A stretch of DNA of 64,000 nucleotides from Desulfobacca_B sp046538075 (GTDB lineage Bacteria; Desulfobacterota; Desulfobaccia; Desulfobaccales; Desulfobaccaceae): positions 19,416 through 83,415 of the forward strand of contig JBKHJN010000009.1 in assembly GCA_046538075.1 (NCBI GenBank), in the 5' to 3' direction. The position numbers were made by a program, and so were the translations under genes. The notes below the pieces were generated by a model that was given only the letters and a program-made list of their open reading frames with translations, was not told the DNA's origin and did no database searches. Positions 53,721-62,645 of the stretch are shown here, piece after piece (within the stretch, counting starts at the first letter, position 1; each line of letters opens with the position of its first letter).

Positions 53721-54866
53721 TTATTGGTTTTCCTGGTCGTTGGGATGGGATTCCTTAACCGCCTTTTGAATATAATCATAAGTAACGGTGCCGGCGAAAT
53801 CACCGTGAGCATTTACCACGCAGAAGGTCGATAGATCATACATCAACATGTGCGAGAGCACCTCGCGTACCAAAGTACTCTCCTCTAACAGCAAAGGGTA
53901 GGGTCGCACCACCTCCTGGACCGGGCCATGTTCGTATTTAAGGTCTTGGAGGGTGACATAACCGAGGGGCTTGCCGTCATCTAAGACAATGGCGAAGGTC
54001 TGGTGTTGCTCTTCCAAAAATTTTAAGGCCTCCGGGGCCGGATCGGAAGCATGGACAATGTTGGGCGGCGACTGGTCCATAATATCTCGGACATGGATGA
54101 GTCCCAGGACTTTCAAGGTCCGGTCGGCGCCGACAAAATCGGCCACAAATTTATTTTTGGGCTGGGTGAGGATGACTTCCGGCGTGTCATATTGAACCAA
54201 TTGCCCCTGGTTGAATAGGGCGATTTTATCCCCCATCTTGATGGCTTCATGAATATCGTGGGACACAAAGGCAATGGTCTTTTTCATCTCGGCCTGGAGA
54301 TTTAAAAACTCATCCTGAATCTTTTCCCGGTTAATGGGGTCAATGGCCGCAAATGGTTCGTCCATCAACAGGATTTCCGGATCTGAGGCCAGCGCCCGGG
54401 CTACCCCGATCCGCTGCTGTTGGCCGCCCGACAGTTCGGCCGGATAGCGGTGGCGATACTGCTCCGGATCCAAGCGGGTCAGGCGAAGCAGTTCATCAAC
54501 CCGTTGCTGGATCTTGTGTTTACTCCACCTCAGTAATTTGGGAACCACGGCGATGTTTTCGGCAATGGTCTTATTGGGAAACAGTCCGATTTCCTGAATG
54601 ACGTAGCCCATGCCCTGTCTGAGTTTGACCGGGTCTAAGTCCATGATGTTTTGGGAATCAACATATATATTACCCCGGGTCAGGGTATCCAGCCGGTTGG
54701 TCAGACGCAGCAAGGTCGTCTTACCACATCCAGACGGGCCCAAAAAAATAACCACCTCGCCCCGCTCAATGGCAAAGCTGACATTATCCACGGCAACTAC
54801 CGCATTCTGGCCGACGCCAAAGACTTTTGTTACACCCTCATAAGTAATCATAGCCTGACCCGCCAC
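53721..54866 (-). CDS. Osmoprotectant ABC transporter ATP-binding protein with CBS domains
   Basis: 381 residues. ATPase with Walker A GPSGCGKTTLL, signature LSGGQQQRIGVARAL, and Walker B ILLMDEPFAAIDP. From about residue 250 two CBS domains follow (VRDIMDQSPPNIVHASDPAPE, LGYVTLQDL, STLVREVLSHMLMYDLSTF). In OpuA-type systems these sense ionic strength or cyclic di-AMP and gate transport. The GTG start used here has an in-frame ATG five codons later. First gene of the transporter operon. Confidence 0.93.
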   Translation of the reverse strand: MAGQAMITYEGVTKVFGVGQNAVVAVDNVSFAIERGEVVIFLGPSGCGKTTLLRLTNRLDTLTRGNIYVDSQNIMDLDPVKLRQGMGYVIQEIGLFPNKTIAENIAVVPKLLRWSKHKIQQRVDELLRLTRLDPEQYRHRYPAELSGGQQQRIGVARALASDPEILLMDEPFAAIDPINREKIQDEFLNLQAEMKKTIAFVSHDIHEAIKMGDKIALFNQGQLVQYDTPEVILTQPKNKFVADFVGADRTLKVLGLIHVRDIMDQSPPNIVHASDPAPEALKFLEEQHQTFAIVLDDGKPLGYVTLQDLKYEHGPVQEVVRPYPLLLEESTLVREVLSHMLMYDLSTFCVVNAHGDFAGTVTYDYIQKAVKESHPNDQENQ

Positions 54867-54901
54867 TCTGGTAATTGCTTTTAATTTACCATTAATCTTT
54901 T

Positions 54902-54930
54902 GAAAAATAAAATGGGGCTGGCTAAGCCCC
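54902..54930 (-). terminator. Terminator of the methyltransferase-ligase operon
   Basis: On the minus strand a 6-bp stem GGGGCT/AGCCCC with a 5-base loop is followed by ATTTTATTTTT. It lies about 180 bases beyond the asparagine-synthetase-like gene and just ahead of the transporter operon, so the two units seem separate, or joined only by readthrough. Confidence 0.75.
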
Positions 54931-55111
54931 TAAGTAGTTTAGATGCAGTGGCATTATAATACTAATGACGCAGAGATACCGGTCAAAACCACTCTCTAAA
55001 AATCTATTCTCGTCCCCCTCTAACCAGGATGGAGGTAGATTTGGGGAACTGCCCGCCTTTATCACCCGCAACCGCTGGGTTTTATGAGGCCAGCTTAACT
55101 GCCTGCCGGGA

Positions 55112-56632
55112 TTATATACAGACCCACTGGCCGACGGTGTCCACTGCCCGTCCGCTGCCGAAATTTTCAGTGAAGATGCGAAAATAATAAAGCTCTTCTT
55201 TGCTGCGGACCATGGGGAAGCGGGCTTGAGTTTCGGCCAGTTCAGCATCGCTGATTATCTGTTCAAAATATTGGGGCAAGACATCAGCCGAGCCCGATCC
55301 TTGCGAAAATTCCTGTTTAAGGCGCCACACCACCTCGGGGGGCAGCAGGTCTTCAAAGGCCTTGCGAAAAATCCACTTTTCGATCTTCTCCTCTCCCTCC
55401 GGCTTCTGCTTGTATTCCGGGGGAATACCCATAGAGTAGTCCAGCAGTTCCCCGGAAATCAGGGGGGCGACCACCCGGATGGAATTAGCCTGATTCATGC
55501 GGTCCAGACGCAAAGAGGCGTTGCTGTGTAAAAAGCCGATACACTGCATCTGGTGGGCAAACAGTTCTTCCAGAGGAAAATTTTTAAGATATAGGTAGCC
55601 ACAAAAAACTTCATCGCCCCCCTCTCCTGACAGCAGGACCTCAATACCCTGTTCTTTGGCATAACGGGAGATAAGAAAATTAGAGGCTGAACTCCTCACC
55701 AGGGAAGGGTCGAAGGATTCCAGATAGTAAATCACTTCCGGCAGCACGGCCACAATCTCCTCCAGGCCGACAATGAACTCAGCATGATCGGAATTGAGGT
55801 GCCGGGCCACCAGCCGGGCATTGGAGATGTCCTGGCTCTCCCCCACCCCCAGGGCAAAGGTTGGGAGCCGGGCTTCGGGGCCAAATCGGTCCCGATAAAC
55901 CTGGGTGGCCAGACAGGCGACCAGACTGCTGTCGATGCCGCCGCTGAGCAGGCTGCCGGTTTTTACCTTGAAATCCAACCGGTTGGCAACACTGCGCCGG
56001 ATGATATCTCTGATGTCGGTGACCATCTTATCCAGATCTTTATGAATTATAGGGGGCGGAGCTTGGGGCAATTCGGCAAAGTGGAACACCCGGCCCTTTT
56101 GGTCCATATAGCAACCGGGGGGAAACTCGTAAATCTCATCGATGACCGCCGTTAAGCTTTTAAGTTCGGAACCGAGATACAGGTTGCCGTCTTTCCAGCC
56201 ATAGAACAGGGTTTTAATCCCCAGCAGATCGCGGGCCGCCAGAACCTGGTCGCCATCAGCGATCACCAGGGCAAAGATGGCATCATTCAGGTAGCGAAAC
56301 ACATCAGTGCCATGCTGTTTGTATAAGTGGAGTATCAAAGACTCTTCCTGAAGCGGCCCTTCCGGAATGCCATTACGGGCAGCCAGCTCGGGCCGGTTGC
56401 CCATCTGGCCGTCATAGCAAATTTTCAGGTCGGCATCTGAACGGTTATCCCCAAAGATCTTGAGATCACGGGGAGCCCCCGGAACGTCGGCTTCCAGATA
56501 ATTCTGGGCCATCATTATTGTCTCAGAGGCATAAATATCCTGCAGCCAAGGCCCGCGATGGCCGATGCGCTTGAACATGGCATCGAGTTGGCCCCGGTCC
56601 GGGTTTCCGTAAATCGCCACAAAACCACTCAA
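55112..56632 (-). CDS. Asparagine synthetase-like ligase without the glutaminase cysteine
   Basis: 506 residues with two domains. The N-terminal Ntn-hydrolase-like half (1-190) keeps HRGP and DLLGIKTLFYG, but residue 2 is Ser (MSGFVAIYG) where class B asparagine synthetases have the nucleophile Cys, and the glutamine-binding NGE is changed to DGQ (74-76). The C-terminal half has an intact PP-loop SGGIDSS at 230-236 and LLSGEGGDEVFCGY. It should adenylate a carboxylate and join it to ammonia or an amine not drawn from glutamine, as in beta-lactam synthetase-type relatives. Last gene of the corrinoid operon. Substrate unknown. Confidence 0.85.
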   Translation of the reverse strand: MSGFVAIYGNPDRGQLDAMFKRIGHRGPWLQDIYASETIMMAQNYLEADVPGAPRDLKIFGDNRSDADLKICYDGQMGNRPELAARNGIPEGPLQEESLILHLYKQHGTDVFRYLNDAIFALVIADGDQVLAARDLLGIKTLFYGWKDGNLYLGSELKSLTAVIDEIYEFPPGCYMDQKGRVFHFAELPQAPPPIIHKDLDKMVTDIRDIIRRSVANRLDFKVKTGSLLSGGIDSSLVACLATQVYRDRFGPEARLPTFALGVGESQDISNARLVARHLNSDHAEFIVGLEEIVAVLPEVIYYLESFDPSLVRSSASNFLISRYAKEQGIEVLLSGEGGDEVFCGYLYLKNFPLEELFAHQMQCIGFLHSNASLRLDRMNQANSIRVVAPLISGELLDYSMGIPPEYKQKPEGEEKIEKWIFRKAFEDLLPPEVVWRLKQEFSQGSGSADVLPQYFEQIISDAELAETQARFPMVRSKEELYYFRIFTENFGSGRAVDTVGQWVCI

Positions 56633-56722
56633 AATAATTGCTCCCTAAAAATTGAAGGTTAACGGTTTAAGCCCCTGGCTTATGATTATTTTTAAAAAAC
56701 TGTGCCACTGCCCCAGGCAAAA

Positions 56723-57982
56723 TTATTTGCGGATCTCAAAGATACCCACCAATCCATGTCCCACGCCGATCCCCGGCTGGAGATCCATTTCCAGCTTGCG
56801 CAGCGAATAGCCCAACATCGATTCAATGACATTGGCCCGTACATCGCCCCAGGGCACCCAGCCTATCCCTTCGATGATGCTCAGCATGGTCTCCATGACT
56901 TCCTTTAAGGGTTCGGGATAGAAAGGCATAATCGGCGGCGGATTATTGACTTGCCGTCTGGTGCTGTCGTAGTTAGACAACAAAGCAATGGTATATTTCA
57001 CCAGGGCATTACAGGACATGAAAAACATTTCAAAAAAGTTGTTGAGATAATCAAATCCGGGGCGAGGCACATAGTCCACCAGCAGACTCTCCAGGTCAGT
57101 GCGAACATAGCTTTCAAAAAGAGCGTTTACCGGGCCCCGCAACTTGGGACAATTGGCATTGTAGTCACCGGTATCCATATGTCGGCCGATAAAAATCGAG
57201 CGGTCAAAGAAGGTTAACGGCTTGATATCTATCCCCGACATCTCTTTGGCCTGCTCAATGATGCGCATGACCTCATCCCGGGTGATCAGTCGCAACGGGA
57301 AACTGGCTACCTCCACCTGGCTGCGCTGCTCCTCCGGGTAAATATAGGATATCCGGTAGTCCATGAAATACTCCTGGTCCACCGGATGATGCCACAGATC
57401 CTGCCATTCATAGGAATAGCGCCCCAGCCAGTCCCCCATAAAAATCGCTTCTGCCGGGGCATGCCGGCAGATGTCAGCAATGATTTTGGCGCTCTGATCA
57501 TCGTGAAAGTGCGAAAAGGTCCCGAAGGAGGAAAAATAAATATCAAAGGGTTTTTCGGCCCACACCTCGGGAGGCAAGCCGTTGGATAGGTCGCCAACCA
57601 TAAACCGGGTTTTAGGATTATAGGCCAGATATTCCTCCGCCTGTTTAATCAGGTCGGGGTTAATATCCAGTCCCACGTACTCTTGCAGCATGTCCTGGGT
57701 AAGGGCGGCGGTGATCCATTCAAAAATGCCAGGGTCCTTGGTGGTAACTCCCATCAAGAGATCATAACCATCCCCGCTGCCGCACCCCAGATCAAAAATT
57801 CTGATTCTTTCCAGGCGCTGCCGTTTATGATCCACCAATTGTTGCAACATTGGCCGCAAGGCGTAGCCGGTAACCTGGTCCTCCCAGAATCGCCGGACAT
57901 TATCATATTTTCCCAGCAGCCCACTGGCCTTCTCATATTTCCCGGTTTGGAAAGCCTGACTATAGGCTGTCTTTTCAGACAT
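56723..57982 (-). CDS. SAM-dependent methyltransferase with an unknown C-terminal domain
   Basis: 419 residues. A class I methyltransferase fold covers about 1-235: RIFDLGCGSGDGYDLL (motif I at 61-76), GLDINPDLIKQA, FMVGDLSNGLP and IYFSSFGTFSHFHDD. The remaining 185 residues (RSIFIGRHMDTGDYN... GFDYLNNFFEMFF... GVGHGLVGIFEIRK) match nothing I recognise and hold aromatic-rich helices. The first domain is like small-molecule N-methyltransferases, such as those acting on glycine or sarcosine, but no substrate can be assigned. It is 16 bases downstream of the corrinoid protein gene and 90 bases upstream of the ligase gene. Confidence 0.82.
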   Translation of the reverse strand: MSEKTAYSQAFQTGKYEKASGLLGKYDNVRRFWEDQVTGYALRPMLQQLVDHKRQRLERIRIFDLGCGSGDGYDLLMGVTTKDPGIFEWITAALTQDMLQEYVGLDINPDLIKQAEEYLAYNPKTRFMVGDLSNGLPPEVWAEKPFDIYFSSFGTFSHFHDDQSAKIIADICRHAPAEAIFMGDWLGRYSYEWQDLWHHPVDQEYFMDYRISYIYPEEQRSQVEVASFPLRLITRDEVMRIIEQAKEMSGIDIKPLTFFDRSIFIGRHMDTGDYNANCPKLRGPVNALFESYVRTDLESLLVDYVPRPGFDYLNNFFEMFFMSCNALVKYTIALLSNYDSTRRQVNNPPPIMPFYPEPLKEVMETMLSIIEGIGWVPWGDVRANVIESMLGYSLRKLEMDLQPGIGVGHGLVGIFEIRK

Positions 57983-57998
57983 AGGTTTTTCTCCTTAG

Positions 57999-58706
57999 TC
58001 AACTCTCATAGGTTTTCAGTTTATCGATCGCCTGGAAGGCGTCTTTGCAATAGGCATCAGCCCCGATCTGTTGGGCAAATTCCGGCGAGGTGGGCGCCCC
58101 GCCGATCAGGACTTTGACCTGTTGGCGCAGACCTTCTCCTTCCAGTCTTTGTACTACATCGCCCATGACCCGCATGGTAGTGGTCAACAGGGCCGAGAGC
58201 CCAACAAACGGGGCCTGATGTTGTTTTACGGCCTCCAAAATCCGGTCCACCGAGACGTCGGTGCCCAGATCGATGACTTCGTAGCCAGCCCCCTTCAGCA
58301 TGATGGCCACGATATTCTTGCCGATGTCGTGCAAATCCCCGGCTACCGTGGCGATGATGAATTTGCCTTTGCTCTTGACGCCGGCCTTGATCAGGTGCGG
58401 CGCCAGCATTTCCATGGCCAGACCCACGCATTCCGCTGAGGCCAGCATGTCCGGGATCAGATATTCATTGCGCTCAAACTTTTCTCCGACAGTCTCCATG
58501 GAGCGGGTCAAAGCTCCTATAACGATCTCTTTGGGATCAACGCCCTGCTCCAAGGCTTGTTGCATCAGTTCGGTGACCGCCGGTTGGCCTTCCAATCCGG
58601 GGTCAAAGCCTTCGTCTTCCGCTTCCAATCGGCCTTGGACGACATTGAACGCGATCTTGTCAATAAGCTCTTGATTAGTCACTGAATTCTCCTCTTCATA
58701 GTTCAT
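57999..58706 (-). CDS. Corrinoid methyl-carrier protein (MtgC/MttC type)
   Basis: 235 residues in the usual two-part form: an N-terminal helical cap (about 10-105, PKEIVIGALTRSMETVGEKFERNEYLIPDMLAS) and a B12-binding Rossmann domain with the cobalt-ligating His126 in DLHDIG (124-129), then SALLTTTM and VLIGGAPTS. It carries the methyl group between the MttB-type enzyme and the tetrahydrofolate enzyme. One carrier serves two MttB paralogues here. Confidence 0.95.
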   Translation of the reverse strand: MNYEEENSVTNQELIDKIAFNVVQGRLEAEDEGFDPGLEGQPAVTELMQQALEQGVDPKEIVIGALTRSMETVGEKFERNEYLIPDMLASAECVGLAMEMLAPHLIKAGVKSKGKFIIATVAGDLHDIGKNIVAIMLKGAGYEVIDLGTDVSVDRILEAVKQHQAPFVGLSALLTTTMRVMGDVVQRLEGEGLRQQVKVLIGGAPTSPEFAQQIGADAYCKDAFQAIDKLKTYES

Positions 58707-58743
58707 AATTTTAACTTGCCGGGTTGCAGATTCCTAGGCCTTG

Positions 58744-60282
58744 TCAGCCATACTTTTTGAGATTTGGTAAGAGCCCCGGGACCTTTTCAAAAACCGTTTC
58801 CACTGTATGCTGGTCCAGATGAGGGGGTGCTTCAGCTTCTAATTGAGCCATATAGTTGAGGGCGTTGTCAATGACCTTATCCTCCATCCCCTTGGCCTCA
58901 AAGCGATACGGACTGGAGATTTCCCCGCGGTGCATAGCCTTGCGGGTGTGACGGGTAAACAGCCGGTGGCTGGAAGCCATGACCTTTTTGACCATTTGCA
59001 AGGCATCCTCCAGCTCATCCGCATTTACTTTGGGTTCTCGGAGACAATGCTTGACTTTGCCGATCTGTTCATTGTCCAGGACGGCCTGCAGGGGTGAGAA
59101 GCTGTTGGTCCGATCCAACAGCCCAAAGGCATAATGAATATATTGGGCCCCGGTCATGGCCATATACAGGTGGGTGAACAGCTTCTCAAACAGCGCCTGC
59201 ATGCCCGGCACCTTGGCATCGCCGACCCCGGCAGTGGAATAGCAGGGGATTTTGTAATACCGGGCCAACTGCACACAGTCAATATTATACTGGTTAAATT
59301 CCGGGCAGCCGTATAAATCGTGCAGGTCGTCCAGACGGGCCCGGACCGGCACACTTCCGTACAATACCGGCGCCCCGGCTTTGATCAATTGGGTCAGGGT
59401 AACCCCGGCCAAAATCTCGGCATTGATCTGGGCCACCATCCCCGCTTCCTGGATGGGAGCCGAAGAACCACCTTGCGGCGAAGAAGAGATCACCAGGGGC
59501 AGGCCCGACTCCACAATGCTGAAAACTTTTTCGGCCGTGTCATCGACGATCTGCAGCGGGCTCTTGAACACGCAGGCAATAAAGGAAATGAGGGGATTCT
59601 CCCGCAGTTCCTGCTGGCCCCCGGCAATGATTTCCGCCAACTGCACCACATCCGGTAAAGCTGTCAGGTCAGTCAGACCCGCCTGCACATGCTTGGTGAT
59701 GTTATTGAGGCTGGCAAAAAACTTGTTGACATCGTGGTTGGCAGTAGTGATCCCTGGATCCTGAATATTTAAGGGCCGGATGAAAAAGTCCAGATGCTCT
59801 AATTTATCGCACAGACTGGCCGCCCGGCTGAGCAGCTCGGTGCTGCCCCGCAGTTCCTTATAACGAGGTACCCGCATCTTGGTCTGGTTGTCTTTGAGGC
59901 TGACAAACTCTTCCATCTCGGTTTCGATCCAGATATTGGACTCCGAACCAGAGCCGAAATAGACCCGGGGCACTTCGGCATCAAGCAATAACCGGTTTTC
60001 CAGCGTGCGGGCCCCCAACACCAGCGCCGACGGCGCCATGGCTCTGGCCTCCTTGATCAGGCCGGCCGGAAAACTCACCCGCCAGCACCGATGCCCGGTA
60101 GTCTGTTCTTCCCAGACCTTGGCCCCATGCTCTTTAAAAAGCTGAGCCGCCCGTTCGTTGTAGCACCAGACCCCCGGTTCGGCCAAAATATGCAAAGAAG
60201 CCTCATCCAGGCGTTGCACCTGCTCCAGGCTCAGACGTTCATATGGTTTGACTAAAACCCCGGCGCGGAATGTGTCGATCAC
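58744..60282 (-). CDS. MttB-family methyltransferase, non-pyrrolysine (first copy)
   Basis: 512 residues, a TIM-barrel methyltransferase of the trimethylamine/glycine betaine family. Visible blocks: MAPSALVLGARTLEN, YFGSGSESNIWIETEMEEF, SLNNITKHVQAGLTD, GSVPVRARLDDL, CYSTAGVGDAKVPGMQA. The reading frame has no internal TAG, so it lacks pyrrolysine; such forms (MtgB and others) act on quaternary amines like glycine betaine, proline betaine or carnitine rather than trimethylamine. It lies directly upstream of the corrinoid protein gene, its likely partner. Confidence 0.92.
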   Translation of the reverse strand: MIDTFRAGVLVKPYERLSLEQVQRLDEASLHILAEPGVWCYNERAAQLFKEHGAKVWEEQTTGHRCWRVSFPAGLIKEARAMAPSALVLGARTLENRLLLDAEVPRVYFGSGSESNIWIETEMEEFVSLKDNQTKMRVPRYKELRGSTELLSRAASLCDKLEHLDFFIRPLNIQDPGITTANHDVNKFFASLNNITKHVQAGLTDLTALPDVVQLAEIIAGGQQELRENPLISFIACVFKSPLQIVDDTAEKVFSIVESGLPLVISSSPQGGSSAPIQEAGMVAQINAEILAGVTLTQLIKAGAPVLYGSVPVRARLDDLHDLYGCPEFNQYNIDCVQLARYYKIPCYSTAGVGDAKVPGMQALFEKLFTHLYMAMTGAQYIHYAFGLLDRTNSFSPLQAVLDNEQIGKVKHCLREPKVNADELEDALQMVKKVMASSHRLFTRHTRKAMHRGEISSPYRFEAKGMEDKVIDNALNYMAQLEAEAPPHLDQHTVETVFEKVPGLLPNLKKYG

Positions 60283-60345
60283 TTAAAACCTCCTGGGTAA
60301 ATGATTATGGTCAGCCAGCTGGTTTCGATTAACCAAACTAGCCGG

Positions 60346-61140
60346 TTATTTTCGAAAAGCCCGCAGGTAGCGGCGGCACCGCCGGTCCCGGCCCACTATT
60401 ACTTCTCCGGTGGTGACCGCTGCCATCAATTCTTCATCCAATGGATCAATAATGGCGGCATCCAATCCGGCGTAAAGACACATGTGCATAAAAGCAACGT
60501 TAATCTGACTGCGGGCCGGCAGACCGAAAGAGATATTGGACAGCCCCAGCACCGTTTTGGCCTCCGGATACTTTTCCTTGATTGCTCTCACCGTATTGAG
60601 GGTGGTCAGGCCATAGCTGATATCGGTGCTGATCGGCATGACCAAAGGGTCAAAAAATATATTTTGGAGCGGGACCTGATTTTTTTCACAGGCCTCCACC
60701 ACCTTGGCCGCAGCCCCCAGCCGATCCTCCACCGTCTTGGGGATGCCGGATTCGTCCATGGTCAGGGCGACCAACCGGGCCCCATATTGGGCTGCCAGCG
60801 GTACAATTTCCTCCAGGCTCTGCTTTTCGGCCTTGGTGGAATTGATCATGCTTTGGTCCTTGGTTGCGGCCTGCAGGCCGGCTTCCAGGATCATTGGGTC
60901 GGCGCTGTCCAGGCAGAGCGGCGTATCCACCTGCTTCTGAATGGCGGTCACCGCCCATTTCATCGATTCCGCTTCATCGGCCTGAGAGCCGACCCCGGTG
61001 CCGACATTGACATCAATATAATCGGCCCCGGCCGCGGCTTGTTTCTGGGCCAGCGCGACCAGACTTTCAGTGTCTCGCTTTGTGATAATCTCTTTAATCG
61101 CCGGCAAAGTAGCATTAATTTTTTCGCCAATAATTATCAT
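60346..61140 (-). CDS. Methyltetrahydrofolate:corrinoid methyltransferase (MtgA/MetH-pterin-domain type)
   Basis: 264 residues from the ATG with GGGAGG upstream; the longer open frame runs into mttB and is not used. A pterin-binding TIM barrel with IIGEKINATLPAIKEII, ADYIDVNVGTG, PLCLDSADPMILEAGL and GLSNISFGLPARSQINVAFM, as in AcsE, MtgA and the folate domain of MetH. It moves methyl groups between the corrinoid carrier and tetrahydrofolate, so methyls taken from an amine can enter the C1 pool or flow backward. It sits between the two MttB genes. Confidence 0.93.
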   Translation of the reverse strand: MIIIGEKINATLPAIKEIITKRDTESLVALAQKQAAAGADYIDVNVGTGVGSQADEAESMKWAVTAIQKQVDTPLCLDSADPMILEAGLQAATKDQSMINSTKAEKQSLEEIVPLAAQYGARLVALTMDESGIPKTVEDRLGAAAKVVEACEKNQVPLQNIFFDPLVMPISTDISYGLTTLNTVRAIKEKYPEAKTVLGLSNISFGLPARSQINVAFMHMCLYAGLDAAIIDPLDEELMAAVTTGEVIVGRDRRCRRYLRAFRK

Positions 61141-61160
61141 ATGCAAAAATCCTCCCGATT

Positions 61161-62630
61161 TCAGGCCATAATTTCTGTCCGCAGGCCGGTAATCTCTTTT
61201 TTGAGCTGTTCTCTTATTTCCGCCGGCAAAACGGATTGCACCGGCTGATTGAGAATTTCCCGGACCTTTTCGGTAGCCCGCGCCTGGGTGGTTTTTGCCC
61301 CCTCCTCTTGCCACTGATCCCGGCTATCGCGGTTGCTCAGCTGCGGGTGATATTGCTCATTCCGCATGTGACGCCGGGTATGGCGGGCGGCCACAAAATG
61401 GCCTCCGGGTCCTACTTTCTTGAGCAGGTCAAAGGCCAGAGTTTCATCATCGACCCGAATCCCCTCTACGGCCCGCATCACCATGCCAATGATTTCGTTG
61501 TCGACCACCAACTTGTCGTATGAAGCGGTCATACAGAATTCCAGAAATCCCGCCGCGTCATGGATTAAGTTGCCGCCGGCCAAAGCCACCATCAGGCTGG
61601 TAAGGGCGGATTCATAGCCCGCCTGGGCATCATTGACCTTGGCATCAGACATTCCCGCCGTGGAATATAACGGCAGTTGGTAAAATCGGGCCATCTGCGC
61701 CGCCGCGGCGTTCATCAACCCCATCTCAATAGCGCCAGAAAGATACTTCATATCGCGCAGATCCGTGATTGACGAGATGCACCCAAAAAGCACCGGAGTA
61801 CCCGGATTCACCAGTTGGGTGAGCATAACCCCGGCCAGGGTATCGACGCTCTGCACCACCAGATTGCCGGCCAGCGTAATCGGGGCGGTAGCCCCGCACA
61901 GCGGTTCGGTGGGCACCACCACCGGGATTCGCTGACGGGCCACTTCCATGGTAAGTTGGCCGTAGCTTTCATCCAGTTTAAAGGGGCTGATGGGGCAGGT
62001 CACCATGGAGATAAAGGGCCGCTCCTGCAGCTTGGCATGGGAGCCGGCAATGATCCCGGCCATTTTAATGACATCCCTGACCCCGGCGACGGTGTAAACC
62101 CCACCCATGACGTGCTTGCGGGTGTGGTTCAAGGCGGCCCCGAAACGATTGACGTCCACCTCTTCCACCGGCAGATCATTGGGGTAGACATTGAGCATAT
62201 AGAAATGAATATTGTCCAGGACCTCCACCAAGCGGGCCATATGCATGACGTCGGTTAATTGAGACCGTCGGCAACCATTATCGCCCGGGTCCTGGACATT
62301 CAGAGCCGTGCCGCCGGTTCCCATATAGACTCTATGGCCGCCGATTTCACAGTCCAATTCCCCCTCTTGGTCCCGACCGCAAAGCTTGACCACCGACGGG
62401 GCCCGGGCAATCAGCTCCTCCACCAGGGGAGCAGGAATTTTTACCACCCGAGTTGATTCATCCACAGTGGCCCCGGCTTTTTGGAAAAGCTCCCGGGCCT
62501 CAGGGAAATTGACCTGCACTCCGATTTCGGCAAAGACTTTTAGAATGGTTTGGTGAATCTGTTCAACATCGTTATCACTTAAAGGCTTGTACTGGCCTCC
62601 GATTAATCCTTTTTTTACTTTCAATGCCAC
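61161..62630 (-). CDS. MttB-family methyltransferase, non-pyrrolysine (second copy)
   Basis: 489 residues of the same family as the other copy but clearly divergent: GHRVYMGTGGTALNVQDPG, LNHTRKHVMGGVYTVAG, STAGMSDAKVNDAQAGYESA, and ARHTRRHMRNEQYHPQL. There is no in-frame amber codon. Two MttB paralogues in one operon suggest two methyl donors, or a second protein that has gained another task. It ends 20 bases before the folate methyltransferase gene. Confidence 0.92.
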   Translation of the reverse strand: MALKVKKGLIGGQYKPLSDNDVEQIHQTILKVFAEIGVQVNFPEARELFQKAGATVDESTRVVKIPAPLVEELIARAPSVVKLCGRDQEGELDCEIGGHRVYMGTGGTALNVQDPGDNGCRRSQLTDVMHMARLVEVLDNIHFYMLNVYPNDLPVEEVDVNRFGAALNHTRKHVMGGVYTVAGVRDVIKMAGIIAGSHAKLQERPFISMVTCPISPFKLDESYGQLTMEVARQRIPVVVPTEPLCGATAPITLAGNLVVQSVDTLAGVMLTQLVNPGTPVLFGCISSITDLRDMKYLSGAIEMGLMNAAAAQMARFYQLPLYSTAGMSDAKVNDAQAGYESALTSLMVALAGGNLIHDAAGFLEFCMTASYDKLVVDNEIIGMVMRAVEGIRVDDETLAFDLLKKVGPGGHFVAARHTRRHMRNEQYHPQLSNRDSRDQWQEEGAKTTQARATEKVREILNQPVQSVLPAEIREQLKKEITGLRTEIMA

Positions 62631-62645
62631 CTTCCTCTCTGACCG

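Noticed and set aside
54922..55248. 108-codon minus-strand frame after the ligase gene
   Set aside because: It overlaps the end of the ligase in another frame and runs into the terminator region; composition is not protein-like.
55112..56632. Reading the ligase as the N-acetylglutaminylglutamine amide (NAGGN) osmolyte synthetase
   Set aside because: The NAGGN partner acetyltransferase gene is absent and the length is shorter than I expect for that enzyme; the idea cannot be excluded without alignment but is not supported here.
60301..61248. A 315-codon plus-strand open frame
   Set aside because: It is antisense to the folate methyltransferase gene and the end of the second mttB; no recognisable domain.
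58744..62630. Pyrrolysine codons in the mttB genes
   Set aside because: Both frames run through without an internal TAG, and no pylTSBCD genes or pyrrolysine tRNA are seen in the window.
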